From positions 310,001 through 374,000 of the forward strand of contig NZ_SPUI01000003.1 of NCBI RefSeq assembly GCF_004522095.1: a stretch of 64,000 nt of DNA. The letters run 5' to 3'. Below are positions 51,785-60,308 of the stretch, in pieces. The notes under the pieces were generated by a model that searched no databases, was not told the origin of the DNA, and saw only the letters and a list, made by a program, of their open reading frames with translations. Within the stretch, counting starts at the first letter, position 1, and each line of letters starts with the position of its first letter. The stretch is from Nocardioides sp. 503 (GTDB taxonomy: Bacteria > Actinomycetota > Actinomycetes > Propionibacteriales > Nocardioidaceae). The position numbers and the translations under genes are program-made.

Positions 51785-53589
51785 GGAACGCGGGCCGAGC
51801 TGCACAGATCGGCCATGGCTCCGCGGACGGTGTCGACCGTCCCGACAACGGGGAGTGACGCAACGCTCTCCGGCGACATCAGAGGCACCGGCACGTGGGA
51901 CACCATCTGGTGGACCGGGCGGACGTCCTGGGGCTCGTCGTCGGCGAAGAGCTCCTCGTGCATCTTCTCGCCCTCGCGCAGGCCGGTGAACTCGATCTCC
52001 ACCCGCGCGCCCGACTGGTCGATGAGCTGGTGCGCGACGTCGACGATCCGCACCGGGTCGCCCATGTCGAGGACGAGAGCCTCGCCCGCGCCGCCGATGG
52101 CCGCGGCCTGGATCACCAGCTGGCAGGCCTCCTCGATCGTCATGAAGTAGCGGGTCACCTCGGGGTCGGTCACCGTCACGGGCCCGCCCTCCGCGATCTG
52201 CTTGGCGAACGAGGTGAGGACCGAGCCTCGGCTGCCCAGGACGTTGCCGAAGCGGACCGACAAGAAGGTGCCGTCGGCGTCCTGCGCCTTGGCAGAGGTC
52301 AGGCACTCCGCGATGCGCTTGGAGTAGCCCAGGACGCTGCAGGGGTTGGCCGCCTTGTCCGTCGAGATGTTGACGAACCGGTCGACGCCCACGAGGTCGG
52401 CGGCGTCGAGGATGTTGCTGGTTCCGTAGATGTTGGTCTTGACGGCCTCGGCGGGGTACTGCTCCAGCATCGGCAGGTGCTTCAGTGCTGCGGCGTGGAA
52501 GACCACGTCGGGGCGGCGGGCCGCGAAGATCGCGTTCACCGCGGTCTGGTCTCGAATGTCGCAGAGGATGACCTCGTCGGAGTCGAGCAGCGCCCGACCA
52601 TGGATCGAGAGCTGCAGCGAGTGAAGAGCTGACTCGTCTCGGTCGAGCATCATCAGCTCAGCAGGTCCGAAGCGGTGGATCTGCCGGCACAGCTCGGATC
52701 CGATGGACCCGCCGGCGCCGGTCACCAGGACCTTGCGGCCCGTCAAGTAGTCGGCGATCGACGCCACGTCGGTGTCGAGCTGGTTGCGGCCGAGCACGTC
52801 GGTGAGGTTGATGTCGCGCAGGTCGCGGATCCCGACGTGCTCGTCGAGCAGCTGGGTGCTGGCAGGGAGGACCTTGACGGCCAGATCGACGTCGAGCGCC
52901 GCCAGGCGAAGCCGGTTGATCGTTCCGGCGTCCGCGCTGGGCAGGGCCAGGACCACAGTCCCGACGCCGTACTCGACCGCCTTCTCCGCAAGCTGTGCGG
53001 TCGTGCCCACCACGGGGATGTGGCGGATGCGCAGGTGACGCTTGCGGCGGTCGTCGTCCAGGATCGCGACCGGGCGCCACTGGCGCTGCGGGTCGCGCAT
53101 CATCGAGCTGATCAGCTCGCGGCCGGCCTCACCGGCGCCGACCACCAGCACGCGCGTCGATCCGTCGTCCGCGAAGCGCTCGTCGTCGTACTCGTTGAAG
53201 CGGCGCCACGACGCTCGCGCGTAGGCCATCAGGACGAGCGCGAGCAAGGTGGCGCCGGCGGGCACGGTGCGCGGCACCCACTGCGTGAACAGGTTGACCA
53301 GGGTGACTAGACCACCGGAGCTCGCGGCACACACGCCGAGGAGCAGCATCTCCTCCAGGCTGGCCACCCGCGCACGTCCCTGGTGCAGCTTGACCACGCG
53401 GGCAAGCGCGAGGAAGAGCAACGCGGTGAGGGCGCCCACCGCCGCAACCTCGCGCCACGGCACCCAGTCGGCGTCGGTGTCGAACCGGAGCCAGGCGAAG
53501 ACGAAGTACGAGATCATCCAGGCCGAGACATCCAGCCCTGCTGAAAGAACGAGACGGTGGTGACGCACACGGGCGACGATGCTGCTCAC
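51751..53589 (-). CDS. CapD/WbpM-type membrane nucleotide-sugar dehydratase/epimerase
   Basis: About 612 residues. Four N-terminal membrane helices, a CoA-binding-like Rossmann domain (TRVLVVGAGEAGRELI, about residue 145) and a C-terminal SDR domain with VLVTGAGGSIGSELCRQI, FHAAALKHLPMLE, NISTDKAANPCSVLGYSKRI and RFGNVLGSRGSV. These are hallmarks of UDP-GlcNAc 4,6-dehydratases that start synthesis of amino-deoxysugars for surface glycans. The start is uncertain; a GTG at 53589 is used because the frame upstream reads through the promoter-like AT-rich stretch. Confidence 0.85.
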   Translation of the reverse strand: MSSIVARVRHHRLVLSAGLDVSAWMISYFVFAWLRFDTDADWVPWREVAAVGALTALLFLALARVVKLHQGRARVASLEEMLLLGVCAASSGGLVTLVNLFTQWVPRTVPAGATLLALVLMAYARASWRRFNEYDDERFADDGSTRVLVVGAGEAGRELISSMMRDPQRQWRPVAILDDDRRKRHLRIRHIPVVGTTAQLAEKAVEYGVGTVVLALPSADAGTINRLRLAALDVDLAVKVLPASTQLLDEHVGIRDLRDINLTDVLGRNQLDTDVASIADYLTGRKVLVTGAGGSIGSELCRQIHRFGPAELMMLDRDESALHSLQLSIHGRALLDSDEVILCDIRDQTAVNAIFAARRPDVVFHAAALKHLPMLEQYPAEAVKTNIYGTSNILDAADLVGVDRFVNISTDKAANPCSVLGYSKRIAECLTSAKAQDADGTFLSVRFGNVLGSRGSVLTSFAKQIAEGGPVTVTDPEVTRYFMTIEEACQLVIQAAAIGGAGEALVLDMGDPVRIVDVAHQLIDQSGARVEIEFTGLREGEKMHEELFADDEPQDVRPVHQMVSHVPVPLMSPESVASLPVVGTVDTVRGAMADLCSSARVPHPSAGALPVR

Positions 53590-53614
53590 GGGGACACGGC
53601 TCCAAACCTTCGTT

Positions 53615-53645
53615 GTGCCCCCAGAATTATCACTATAAAGAGGCC
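53615..53645 (-). promoter_or_regulatory. AT-rich promoter-like region before the CapD-type gene
   Basis: On the minus strand TATAGTGATAAT is the most AT-rich stretch in the 82-base gap after the BY-kinase gene and looks like a -10 region; the -35 is unclear. Confidence 0.4.
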
Positions 53646-53671
53646 TCTGTGGCCAGTTACCGAAATCGCAG

Positions 53672-55132
53672 TCAAACTCCTGGCGAAGACTGGACATCCG
53701 CGTCTGCGCCGCGTGACGTCGCGGTGTCGATCTTGGTCGCCTTCGTCCGCTTGCCCGCGGAGGGCTGCTCGGAGGCATAGGAGTAACCGTAGCCATAGCC
53801 GTAGCCGTAGCCGGCCGACTTCTTGGCGGGCGCGAGGTTGACCACAACGCCGACGCACTTGGCGTCGACCTGCTCAACCCGCTCGAGCGCATGACGCAGC
53901 TGGTCTCGGGTCGTCTTGCCGTGGCGCACCACCGCCAGCATGCCGTCGGCCTGCGCCGAGAGGAGGGCGGCGTCCGTGACCGGAAGCAGTGGGGGGGCGT
54001 CGAGGATCACGACGTCGAAGCGCTCGCGGAGGTCCTTGATGAGGACCTCCATGGCCTGCGACTGCAGCAGCTCCGACGGGTTGGGCGGCAGCTGGCCGCA
54101 CGCCAGGACGCTCAGGTCCGTGCCGTCATAGGTCTGCAAGGCGTCATCGAGGGAGACCTTGCCGATGAGCACGCTGGTGGTGCCCACCGCCTCGTCCAGG
54201 CCGAGGCGCCGCGCGATGAGCGGGCGCCGAAGGTCGCACTCGACGAGGGCGACGCGCTCGCCCGCCATCGACAGGGTGATCGCGAGGTTGACCGCCGTCG
54301 TCGACTTGCCCTCGGCCGGCAGCGAGCTCGACACCACGAACACCCGACGCTCGTGGTCGACGTCGACGTACTGCATGTTGGTCCTCAGGACGCGGAAGGC
54401 CTCGGCCCAGGGCGTCGACTCGGCCAGGGCCACGGCCGGCGCCTTCTTGACGGCGGCCGGGTCGCTGTTGATGTGCCCGAGAATGGGAGCCGACGTGACC
54501 AGACCAATGTCGTCGGACGATGACAAAGAAGTGTCCATAACGTCGCGGAGCACCGCCAAGCCGATCCCGATCACAAGGCCGAGCAGGGCACCGAGGCCGA
54601 TGTTGCGGACCGGTTGCGGGCTCACGGGCGACGACGTGACCTGCGCATTGTCTACGATCGAGGCCGTGATGACCGCGTCTCGCTTGCCGGGTGGAGTCTC
54701 TAGGTCGGCGACAAGGTCACTGAGAGCCTCGGCGTAGGCCTGGGCGATGTCGCGCGCCCTGGTCGGGTCGGGATCTGTGGCGGTGAGAACGATGTTGACG
54801 GTCTCAGGGACGACCTGGGCTGAGATCGCCGATCGAAGGCTCTGCGGGTCGTTAGCCGCCGCGCCGCCCAGATCGTTGGCTACTCGATCAGCCAGCTTGC
54901 GCGTGGGGACGAGGTCGACGTAGGACGAGGCCCGCTGGGTGGCGAAGGTGTTGCCCGCGAGAGCATCACTGGTGTCTGCGGGTGTCGTGGACACGAAGAT
55001 CCGCGCCGAGGAAGCGTACTGAGGGGTGGCCTGCCACGTGAGGAAGCCGGCAGCAGCCACGCATAGGAGGAAGACCACGACAACGAGCTTCCAGCGACGA
55101 CGGATCGTCTGCCAGTAGTCCTTGAGTTCCAC
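53672..55132 (-). CDS. Wzz-type chain-length regulator fused to a BY-kinase (polysaccharide tyrosine kinase)
   Basis: About 486 residues. N-terminal helix KLVVVVFLLCVAAAGFLTW, a periplasmic Wzz domain, second helix near 180-200 (VRNIGLGALLGLVIGIGLAV), then a cytoplasmic kinase domain with Walker A SSSLPAEGKSTTAVNL, Walker A' VECDLRRP and Walker B VVILDAPPLLPVTDA. The tail has a tyrosine cluster GYGYGYGYGYSYASE, the autophosphorylation site of the family. It controls polymer length and export. GTG at 55132 has a GGACGGGA ribosome site. The matching phosphatase may be the one fused to APS kinase at 58416-60308. Confidence 0.92.
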   Translation of the reverse strand: MELKDYWQTIRRRWKLVVVVFLLCVAAAGFLTWQATPQYASSARIFVSTTPADTSDALAGNTFATQRASSYVDLVPTRKLADRVANDLGGAAANDPQSLRSAISAQVVPETVNIVLTATDPDPTRARDIAQAYAEALSDLVADLETPPGKRDAVITASIVDNAQVTSSPVSPQPVRNIGLGALLGLVIGIGLAVLRDVMDTSLSSSDDIGLVTSAPILGHINSDPAAVKKAPAVALAESTPWAEAFRVLRTNMQYVDVDHERRVFVVSSSLPAEGKSTTAVNLAITLSMAGERVALVECDLRRPLIARRLGLDEAVGTTSVLIGKVSLDDALQTYDGTDLSVLACGQLPPNPSELLQSQAMEVLIKDLRERFDVVILDAPPLLPVTDAALLSAQADGMLAVVRHGKTTRDQLRHALERVEQVDAKCVGVVVNLAPAKKSAGYGYGYGYGYSYASEQPSAGKRTKATKIDTATSRGADADVQSSPGV

Positions 55133-55240
55133 GATGGTCCCGTCCTGTTGTGCGCGCCCCACGTGTGCGCGCAGCCACCTTAACGGCAGGTCAGGGGGCG
55201 AATGAAACCGACCAGCGGGCAGGAAAGCCCCGCTGCAGCG

Positions 55241-55525
55241 CTACCGACGGCGGAGACCGGAGAGCGCCGGGCGCACGTCGACCAAGAAGACGATCGCTGC
55301 GATCGTGAACGCGAGGTTGATGAGCGAGCCGAGGATCGGCAGCAGCTGCATGACCACGGCCAGGCCCAGGATGATCGTCCAGGCCGGCTTCGTGAGCTTG
55401 CCGGCGGCGACGTACGCCTCGCCCGAGTAGGTCAGCGCGGTCACGAACGCGAAGATCTTCACCGCCAGCAGCGCCAGCACCAGCACGAGCCCGACCGTGC
55501 CCTGGAGCCCCACCATGCCGTCCAT
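55241..55525 (-). CDS. DUF2516 family membrane protein
   Basis: 94 residues with three hydrophobic segments (GTVGLVLVLALLAVKIFAFV, ..WTIILGLAVVMQLLPILGSL, ..NLAFTIAAIVFLVDVRPAL). The family is actinobacterial and uncharacterised. The order XRE regulator, HbhA-like, DUF2516 is the same as Rv0474-Rv0475-Rv0476. ATG six bases after TACGCT; a terminator separates it from the hbhA-like gene. Confidence 0.85.
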   Translation of the reverse strand: MDGMVGLQGTVGLVLVLALLAVKIFAFVTALTYSGEAYVAAGKLTKPAWTIILGLAVVMQLLPILGSLINLAFTIAAIVFLVDVRPALSGLRRR

Positions 55526-55537
55526 GGCACCAGCGTA
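55526..55537 (-). promoter_or_regulatory. -10 element and leaderless start of the DUF2516 gene
   Basis: On the minus strand TACGCT (55537-55532), six bases, then ATG. Confidence 0.5.
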
Positions 55538-55564
55538 TCGGGGGCGGGGCAGGCACTCGCACGA

Positions 55565-55599
55565 CGAGGCCCCCGGAGGACGTACCTCCGGGGGCCTCG
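55565..55599 (-). terminator. Terminator after the hbhA-like gene
   Basis: Perfect 14-base arms CGAGGCCCCCGGAG and its complement CTCCGGGGGCCTCG around a short ACGTAC-type loop. Confidence 0.8.
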
Positions 55600-55643
55600 T
55601 GGTCCGTTCAGAACAGCGTCAGCTGTCCCTCGTCGGGGTCTCT

Positions 55644-56327
55644 TCAGTCGCCGACCTTCGCAGCGGCGTCGGTGGCCGCCTTCGCGGCGCTCGACGCGGT
55701 CTTCTTCGCGGCGGTGGTCGTGGCCTTCGCGCTGCTGCGCGCGGGGCCGGTGGACTTCTTCGCAGTCGTGGCCGTCTTGCGAGCCGTGGTCTTCGCCCTG
55801 GTGGCGGTCGACTTGGTGGCCTTCGCACCCTGGGTCTTGGTCGTCTTGGCCTTGGCCGTGGCGGTCTTGGCGGACGAGACGGTGGCCTTCGTCGACTCCT
55901 GGTTGCGCACGCGGGCGACGAGCTTCTCGCCGCGCTGGGCCAGGTCGGCGTAGGTGCCGGTCACGGTAGAGACGTTCTCGTTGACGGCGCTCTGGACCTT
56001 CGTCGGGATGGCGAGGGCGTCGGCCTGGAGGGCCTCGACGCGCGCCTCGACGGCGGCACGGCGGGAGCGGGCGTCCTTGGACAGCGCCTCGACCCGCGCG
56101 TTGACGACGGTCAGGGCCTGGTCGCGCAGCGCCTTCGGCTCGAGGTCGAAGCCGGTGACGGTCTTCTGGACGTCCTTCTGGTAGCCCGCGAGCACCTTGC
56201 GCACGTCGGCGACGTAGTCGCGGACGATCTCGACGGCGAGGTCGGTCGCGCCGACGCCCGCGTAGAGCGGCTTGGCCGCGACGGGAGGGAGGTCGAGCGT
56301 CTTGATGTCGAACTTGGCCTTGGCCAT
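55644..56327 (-). CDS. HbhA-like protein with histone-like Lys/Ala/Thr tail
   Basis: 227 residues. The first 145 residues are helical/coiled-coil (LYAGVGATDLAVEIVRDYVADV, then VNARVEALSKDARSRRAAVEARVEAL), as in mycobacterial heparin-binding haemagglutinin. The C-terminal 80 residues are Lys/Ala/Thr repeats (AKTTARKTATTAKKS) like the HbhA heparin-binding or histone-H1-like tail. It may bind surface glycans or DNA. It sits downstream of the XRE regulator in the Rv0474-Rv0475 order. A GGAG ribosome site (AAAGGAGAACG) precedes the ATG. Confidence 0.82.
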   Translation of the reverse strand: MAKAKFDIKTLDLPPVAAKPLYAGVGATDLAVEIVRDYVADVRKVLAGYQKDVQKTVTGFDLEPKALRDQALTVVNARVEALSKDARSRRAAVEARVEALQADALAIPTKVQSAVNENVSTVTGTYADLAQRGEKLVARVRNQESTKATVSSAKTATAKAKTTKTQGAKATKSTATRAKTTARKTATTAKKSTGPARSSAKATTTAAKKTASSAAKAATDAAAKVGD

Positions 56328-56370
56328 GTCGTTCTCCTTTGGGTGGTGCGGTGGGGTGAAGTCGTGCGGG

Positions 56371-56748
56371 TCAGTCGTCGGCGGGCGTGGATCCGGCGTT
56401 CATCGCCAGGAACGACGAGTAGACGTCGAGCAGCGACTGCTTCTGCCGCTCGGTGAGGCCGCTGTCGTTGAGCACGGCCAGCTCGACCGAGCCGCCGACG
56501 CCGTCCTCCGGGCTGATGATCCCGGCGCGGATGTAGAGCTGCTCCGCGGAGATGCGCAGCGCCTTGGCGATCTGCTGGAGGACCTCGACGGACGGCTTGC
56601 GCAGTCCGCGCTCGATCTGGCTCAGGTAGGGGTTGGAGACTCCGGCCTGCTCGGCGAGCTGACGGAGCGAGAGCCGCGAGGCGACCCGCTGCTCCTTCAG
56701 GTAGTCCCCGAGCGACTCGACGGTCTTGCCGACCTTGCCCTTTGCCAT
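56371..56748 (-). CDS. XRE-family helix-turn-helix regulator (Rv0474-like)
   Basis: 125 residues. HTH in SLRQLAEQAGVSNPYLSQIERGLRKPS (about residues 27-53), followed by a short acidic C-terminus. It is upstream of, and probably controls, the hbhA-like gene 43 bases downstream. An inverted repeat in its own promoter suggests autoregulation. Confidence 0.9.
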   Translation of the reverse strand: MAKGKVGKTVESLGDYLKEQRVASRLSLRQLAEQAGVSNPYLSQIERGLRKPSVEVLQQIAKALRISAEQLYIRAGIISPEDGVGGSVELAVLNDSGLTERQKQSLLDVYSSFLAMNAGSTPADD

Positions 56749-56752
56749 GCCT

Positions 56753-56791
56753 CCATAGTGCTAACTCCAGCAAGCAAAATGCAAACTATGG
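56753..56791. promoter_or_regulatory. Promoter/operator of the XRE-hbhA unit
   Basis: CCATAGT (56753-56759) and ACTATGG (56785-56791) form a 7-base inverted repeat with 25 bases between, around an AT-richer stretch. GGAGG next to the left arm is the ribosome site. Confidence 0.4.
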
Positions 56792-56867
56792 CGGGGTGAC
56801 ATGAGGCACAAACCCTCTCATTAAGCCAGAACCGAGTCCGATTCCAGCAAGCACGATCGTCTGGCTC

Positions 56868-56957
56868 GGTGGTTGAGGCGTGAGCGCAGCGAGCCTCGAA
56901 ACCACACCACCGGTGATCGAGCAGCGAGGAGCGCCAGCGACGAGCGCCCGTCGAGAT
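56868..56957. repeat. Two GGTGGTTGAGG-family palindromic elements
   Basis: 56868-56905 (GGTGGTTGAGGCGTGAG ... CTCGAAACCAC) and 56911-56957 (long-centre type with GCGCCAGCGACGAGCGCCCG). They lie in the 251-base gap between the asparaginase and XRE genes. Confidence 0.88.
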
Positions 56958-56999
56958 CCCCGCACCCGACCGCAGGCCGCAAGCCAGGACGAGACCAGG

Positions 57000-57965
57000 T
57001 CAGAACGACGCGCGGATCTCCCCGACGCGCACGCCGCCGCCGAGCAGCTCGTGCACACCGGTCCGCCGTACGGCGTCACCGTCGACCCAGTCCTCGGCGT
57101 CGACCCCGGAGCGGTGCAGCGCCGCAGCCATGAGCACGGGGCGCACTCGCGGCGCCCCATCGTCGGTCTTGAGCGCGAAGGCGCGCCCGTCGGGCAGGGC
57201 CACGACGTAGCAGGACTCCGCTCCGGCCTTGCCGATCGCGCCCGGCATCGCCCGCAGGAGCGCGAGCTCGTCGCGCCGAGTGCCCGACACGAACTCCGGG
57301 TGCCGCCGGATGGCGGCCGCGATGCGTGCCTCCGGCCCCTGCTCCGCGACGGCGAGCGCCCGGAAGGCCCGAGCCAGGCCGACCAGCGTGGTCGAGAGCA
57401 GCGGTGCCCCGCAGCCGTCCACGGCGACGGTCTCGACCGGCACGCCGGTGAGCTCGGCGAACGTCGCCAGGATGCGCTGCTGCAGCGGATGCTCGGGCTG
57501 GAGGTAGGTGCCGAGGTCCCAGCCGTTGATGACGCACGTGGCGAGCATCCCTGCGTGCTTGCCGGAGCAGTTCATGGCGATCGACGTCTTCGGCAGGCCG
57601 GCGCGCAGCGCCTCGGCCCGCGCCTCGTCGTCGAGCGGGTAATCGAGCGGGGTCTGCAGCGCCGACTCGTCGATCCCCGCAGAGGCCAGAATCCGTCGGA
57701 CGCCGTCGATGTGGAAGGCCTCGCCCGAGTGCGAGGCGCAGACCAGGGCCAGCAGGTCGTCGGGCAGGTCGAGACCAGCCCTCACCATGGCGAGTGCCTG
57801 CACCGGCTTGTTGCAGGAGCGCGGCAGCATCGGGCTCTCGACCGGCCCAACGGACCAGTCGACGCGGCTGTCAGCCGCCAGGGCGACGACCGACCCGTAG
57901 TGGTGCCCCTCGACGAAGCCCGACCGAACGATCTCGGCGATCGGCGGGCTGCTCGACGCCGCCAT
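57000..57965 (-). CDS. L-asparaginase II family protein (Rhizobium/ReAV type)
   Basis: 321 residues of the PF06089-type asparaginases, unrelated to E. coli AnsA/B. It carries the beta-lactamase-like motifs PRSCNKPVQALAM, CASHSGE and MNCSGKHAGML, and VDGCGAPLLSTT. It hydrolyses asparagine to aspartate and ammonia in the cytoplasm. The start overlaps the upstream cupin stop by one base (TGATG), so the pair is co-translated, although no functional link is evident. Confidence 0.87.
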   Translation of the reverse strand: MAASSSPPIAEIVRSGFVEGHHYGSVVALAADSRVDWSVGPVESPMLPRSCNKPVQALAMVRAGLDLPDDLLALVCASHSGEAFHIDGVRRILASAGIDESALQTPLDYPLDDEARAEALRAGLPKTSIAMNCSGKHAGMLATCVINGWDLGTYLQPEHPLQQRILATFAELTGVPVETVAVDGCGAPLLSTTLVGLARAFRALAVAEQGPEARIAAAIRRHPEFVSGTRRDELALLRAMPGAIGKAGAESCYVVALPDGRAFALKTDDGAPRVRPVLMAAALHRSGVDAEDWVDGDAVRRTGVHELLGGGVRVGEIRASF

Positions 57966-58315
57966 CACTCGGCCCGACCGAAGTCGTCCTCGAGGCGGTT
58001 GATGTCATCCTCGCCCGTGTAGGCACCCTGTTGGACCTCGATGATCTGCAGGTCCTCGGAGTGCTCGTTGGAGAGCCGGTGCGCTGCACCGCGGGGCACG
58101 TCGATGCACTCGCCAGGCCCGGCCACCACGACCTCACCGTCCACGCTGCACGTCGCGATGCCGAAGATGACGACCCAGTGCTCCGAGCGGTGCCGGTGGG
58201 TCTGGAGGGAAAGGCGCCTGCCGGGGTGCACGACGATCCGCTTCACCTTGTAGCCCTGACCGTCCTCGATGACGTGCCAGCTCCCCCAAGGGCGGTCTTG
58301 CGACAGGTCGGACAT
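57965..58315 (-). CDS. Cupin, mannose-6-phosphate isomerase type II-like
   Basis: 116 residues, single cupin. RPWGSWHVIEDGQGYKVKRI and LSLQTHRHRSEHWVVIFG match the C-terminal isomerase half of GDP-mannose pyrophosphorylase/PMI fusions; GECIDVPRGAAHRLSNEH holds further metal ligands. It could make fructose-6-P/mannose-6-P interconversion for mannose-containing glycan, fitting the polysaccharide neighbourhood; alternatively a sugar-binding cupin without this activity. ATG start. Confidence 0.8.
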   Translation of the reverse strand: MSDLSQDRPWGSWHVIEDGQGYKVKRIVVHPGRRLSLQTHRHRSEHWVVIFGIATCSVDGEVVVAGPGECIDVPRGAAHRLSNEHSEDLQIIEVQQGAYTGEDDINRLEDDFGRAE

Positions 58316-58415
58316 GGGCTCACTCTCGTCGGTGGCGCAGCGCTGCGCTGCCGAACGCTAGCAACGGTCAGCGGTGCGTTCGGGAGCGCCCCGAAAGATG
58401 CGGCAGGATGAGCGG

Positions 58416-60308
58416 GTGTCCAACTCACGCGCGCCACAGCACTGCCCCTTGCCGCGCGAGCTCGATGACCTCGAGCTGCTCAGCATCGGGGCGCTGCTGC
58501 CGACCCGGTCCTTCAACGAGCCGGGCAGCGCCGTCACCCTGACCCTGCCTGCCGAGGTGGCGGCCGCGGCGGCAGAGGCCGGCGCCGTCGAGCTGGTCGA
58601 CCCGGAGGGTCTGCCGCTGGCGCGAGTCAGCGTGGGATCAACCGACGGCTGGTCCGTCGAGCCGCTCACCCACGCCCAGCACGGTCCGTTCCGCAGCCAC
58701 TACCTCTCCCCCGCGGTCGTGCGGGAGCGCTACGCCGGCCGGGTCTTCGTGCCGGTCACGGACGCGCTGACGGACGTCCAGCTGCGCGAGATCCGCGACC
58801 TCGGCCCGTCGGTGCTGCTCACCCTCGTGGGCCACGGCACGCCTGAGCTCTCCCCCGTCGCGCTGCTGCGGGCCACCCTGGCCGCAGCCGACTTCCTGGA
58901 CGCCGTCGTGGTCGCCGTCCCCCTTGCGTCCCACGGCGTCGCGACGGTTGACCACGACCTTGGCGTGCAGGTGGTCGCCAACTACGCCGGCATCGACCGG
59001 GTCCACGGCCTGCAGGACGGCGGGGAGCTTCCCCTGGAGATCGCGGAGATCGTGGAGGCGGACCATCCCGCGCCTGACGAGCAGGGGCTCGTGCTGTTCT
59101 TCACCGGTCTGTCCGGGAGCGGCAAGTCCACCCTCGCCCGCGCCCTGATGGACCGAATCCTGGAGCGCGGCGAGCGCACGCTGACCAGCCTTGACGGCGA
59201 CATCGTACGTCGCAACCTCTCCTCCGGCCTGACCTTCTCCAAGGAGGACCGCGAGACCAACATCCGCCGCATCGGGTGGGTGGCTGCCGAGATCTCGCGC
59301 CACGGCGGCGTGGCCGTCTGCAGCCCGATCGCGCCGTTCGACGAGACCCGTCAGCAGGTGCGAGCCATGGTCGAGGAGGCCGGCGGTGCCTTCTTCCTCG
59401 TCCACGTGGCCACGCCCTTGGAGGAGTGCGAGCGGCGTGACCGCAAGGGCCTCTACGCCAAGGCCCGGGCCGGCAAGATACCCGAGTTCACCGGGATCTC
59501 GTCGCCCTACGAGGAGCCCCAGGACGCCGACGTGCGCGTCGACACCACGGGCCGCTCGATCGACGACGCGCTCGGCGACGTGCTCGAGGCGCTCGCCGAC
59601 GCGGGGTACCTCGACCTCACCGACGATCCGGGATTCGAGACGGGCGGTAGCGCGCCCTCCTCAACCCCCGACGAAGCGGCGCCCCCCTCGGAGGTCGAGG
59701 GGGTCGCGCAGCAACCGTCTCGAAACCCAGGCGACGTGATCGATGATGACCGCGACGCGCCCATCGAGGACCGCACGCTCAACGTGCTGTTCGTGTGCAC
59801 CGCCAACATCTGCCGCTCCCCCTACATGGAGCTGTCGGCGCGCGCGGCCACGGCCGAGGACGCGAGCGTCGTCTTCCGCAGCGCCGGCACCCACGGGTTC
59901 CGCGAGCACGCGATGGACGCCGTCATGGCCGAGGCGCTGGGTCGTCGAGGGGTCGACAGCGTCGGATTCGTGAGCCGTCCCCTCAGCCCCGCCCTCGTCG
60001 AGCAGTCCGACCTGGTGCTGACCGCTGAGACTTCGCACCGCGCGTTCATCCTCCAGGACCACCCCACGGCCTTCCGCAAGGTGTTCACGCTCGGGCAGTT
60101 CGCCGACGCCGCGGCCGGCATCGACCTCGTGGGGCCGGGGCTGCTCGCCGCCGTCAGCGAGCGGCGCGGCAACGCCGAGACCAGCCAGGACGTCCACGAC
60201 CCCTACGGTCGCGGTCCTGAGGCGGCCGAGGCCTGCGCAGCCCAGATCGACGAGCTGCTGCGCGTCGTCGTCCCGGCGCTCACCGGGTCCACGAGGATCG
60301 GCGCATGA
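58416..60308 (+). CDS. Three-domain fusion: ATP-sulfurylase-like + APS kinase + low-molecular-weight tyrosine phosphatase
   Basis: About 630 residues. Residues 1-220 resemble ATP sulfurylase (PUA-like LDDLELLSIGALLPTRSFNE, VELVDPEGLPLARV) but lack its nucleotide motifs, so this part looks degenerate. Residues 225-400 are a full APS kinase: Walker A TGLSGSGKST, SLDGDIVRRNLSSGLTFSKE, and RDRKGLYAKARAGKIPEFTG. After an acidic Pro/Ser linker (405-452) residues 455-625 form an LMW-PTPase with the CX5R loop VCTANICRSPY (nucleophile Cys near 461) and the acid in DVHDPYGRG. CysC makes PAPS; LMW-PTPs oppose BY-kinases. The stop overlaps the TauE start (ATGA). GTG at 58416 is chosen for its ribosome site; ATG at 58398 is possible. 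Confidence 0.88.
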   Translation: MSNSRAPQHCPLPRELDDLELLSIGALLPTRSFNEPGSAVTLTLPAEVAAAAAEAGAVELVDPEGLPLARVSVGSTDGWSVEPLTHAQHGPFRSHYLSPAVVRERYAGRVFVPVTDALTDVQLREIRDLGPSVLLTLVGHGTPELSPVALLRATLAAADFLDAVVVAVPLASHGVATVDHDLGVQVVANYAGIDRVHGLQDGGELPLEIAEIVEADHPAPDEQGLVLFFTGLSGSGKSTLARALMDRILERGERTLTSLDGDIVRRNLSSGLTFSKEDRETNIRRIGWVAAEISRHGGVAVCSPIAPFDETRQQVRAMVEEAGGAFFLVHVATPLEECERRDRKGLYAKARAGKIPEFTGISSPYEEPQDADVRVDTTGRSIDDALGDVLEALADAGYLDLTDDPGFETGGSAPSSTPDEAAPPSEVEGVAQQPSRNPGDVIDDDRDAPIEDRTLNVLFVCTANICRSPYMELSARAATAEDASVVFRSAGTHGFREHAMDAVMAEALGRRGVDSVGFVSRPLSPALVEQSDLVLTAETSHRAFILQDHPTAFRKVFTLGQFADAAAGIDLVGPGLLAAVSERRGNAETSQDVHDPYGRGPEAAEACAAQIDELLRVVVPALTGSTRIGA

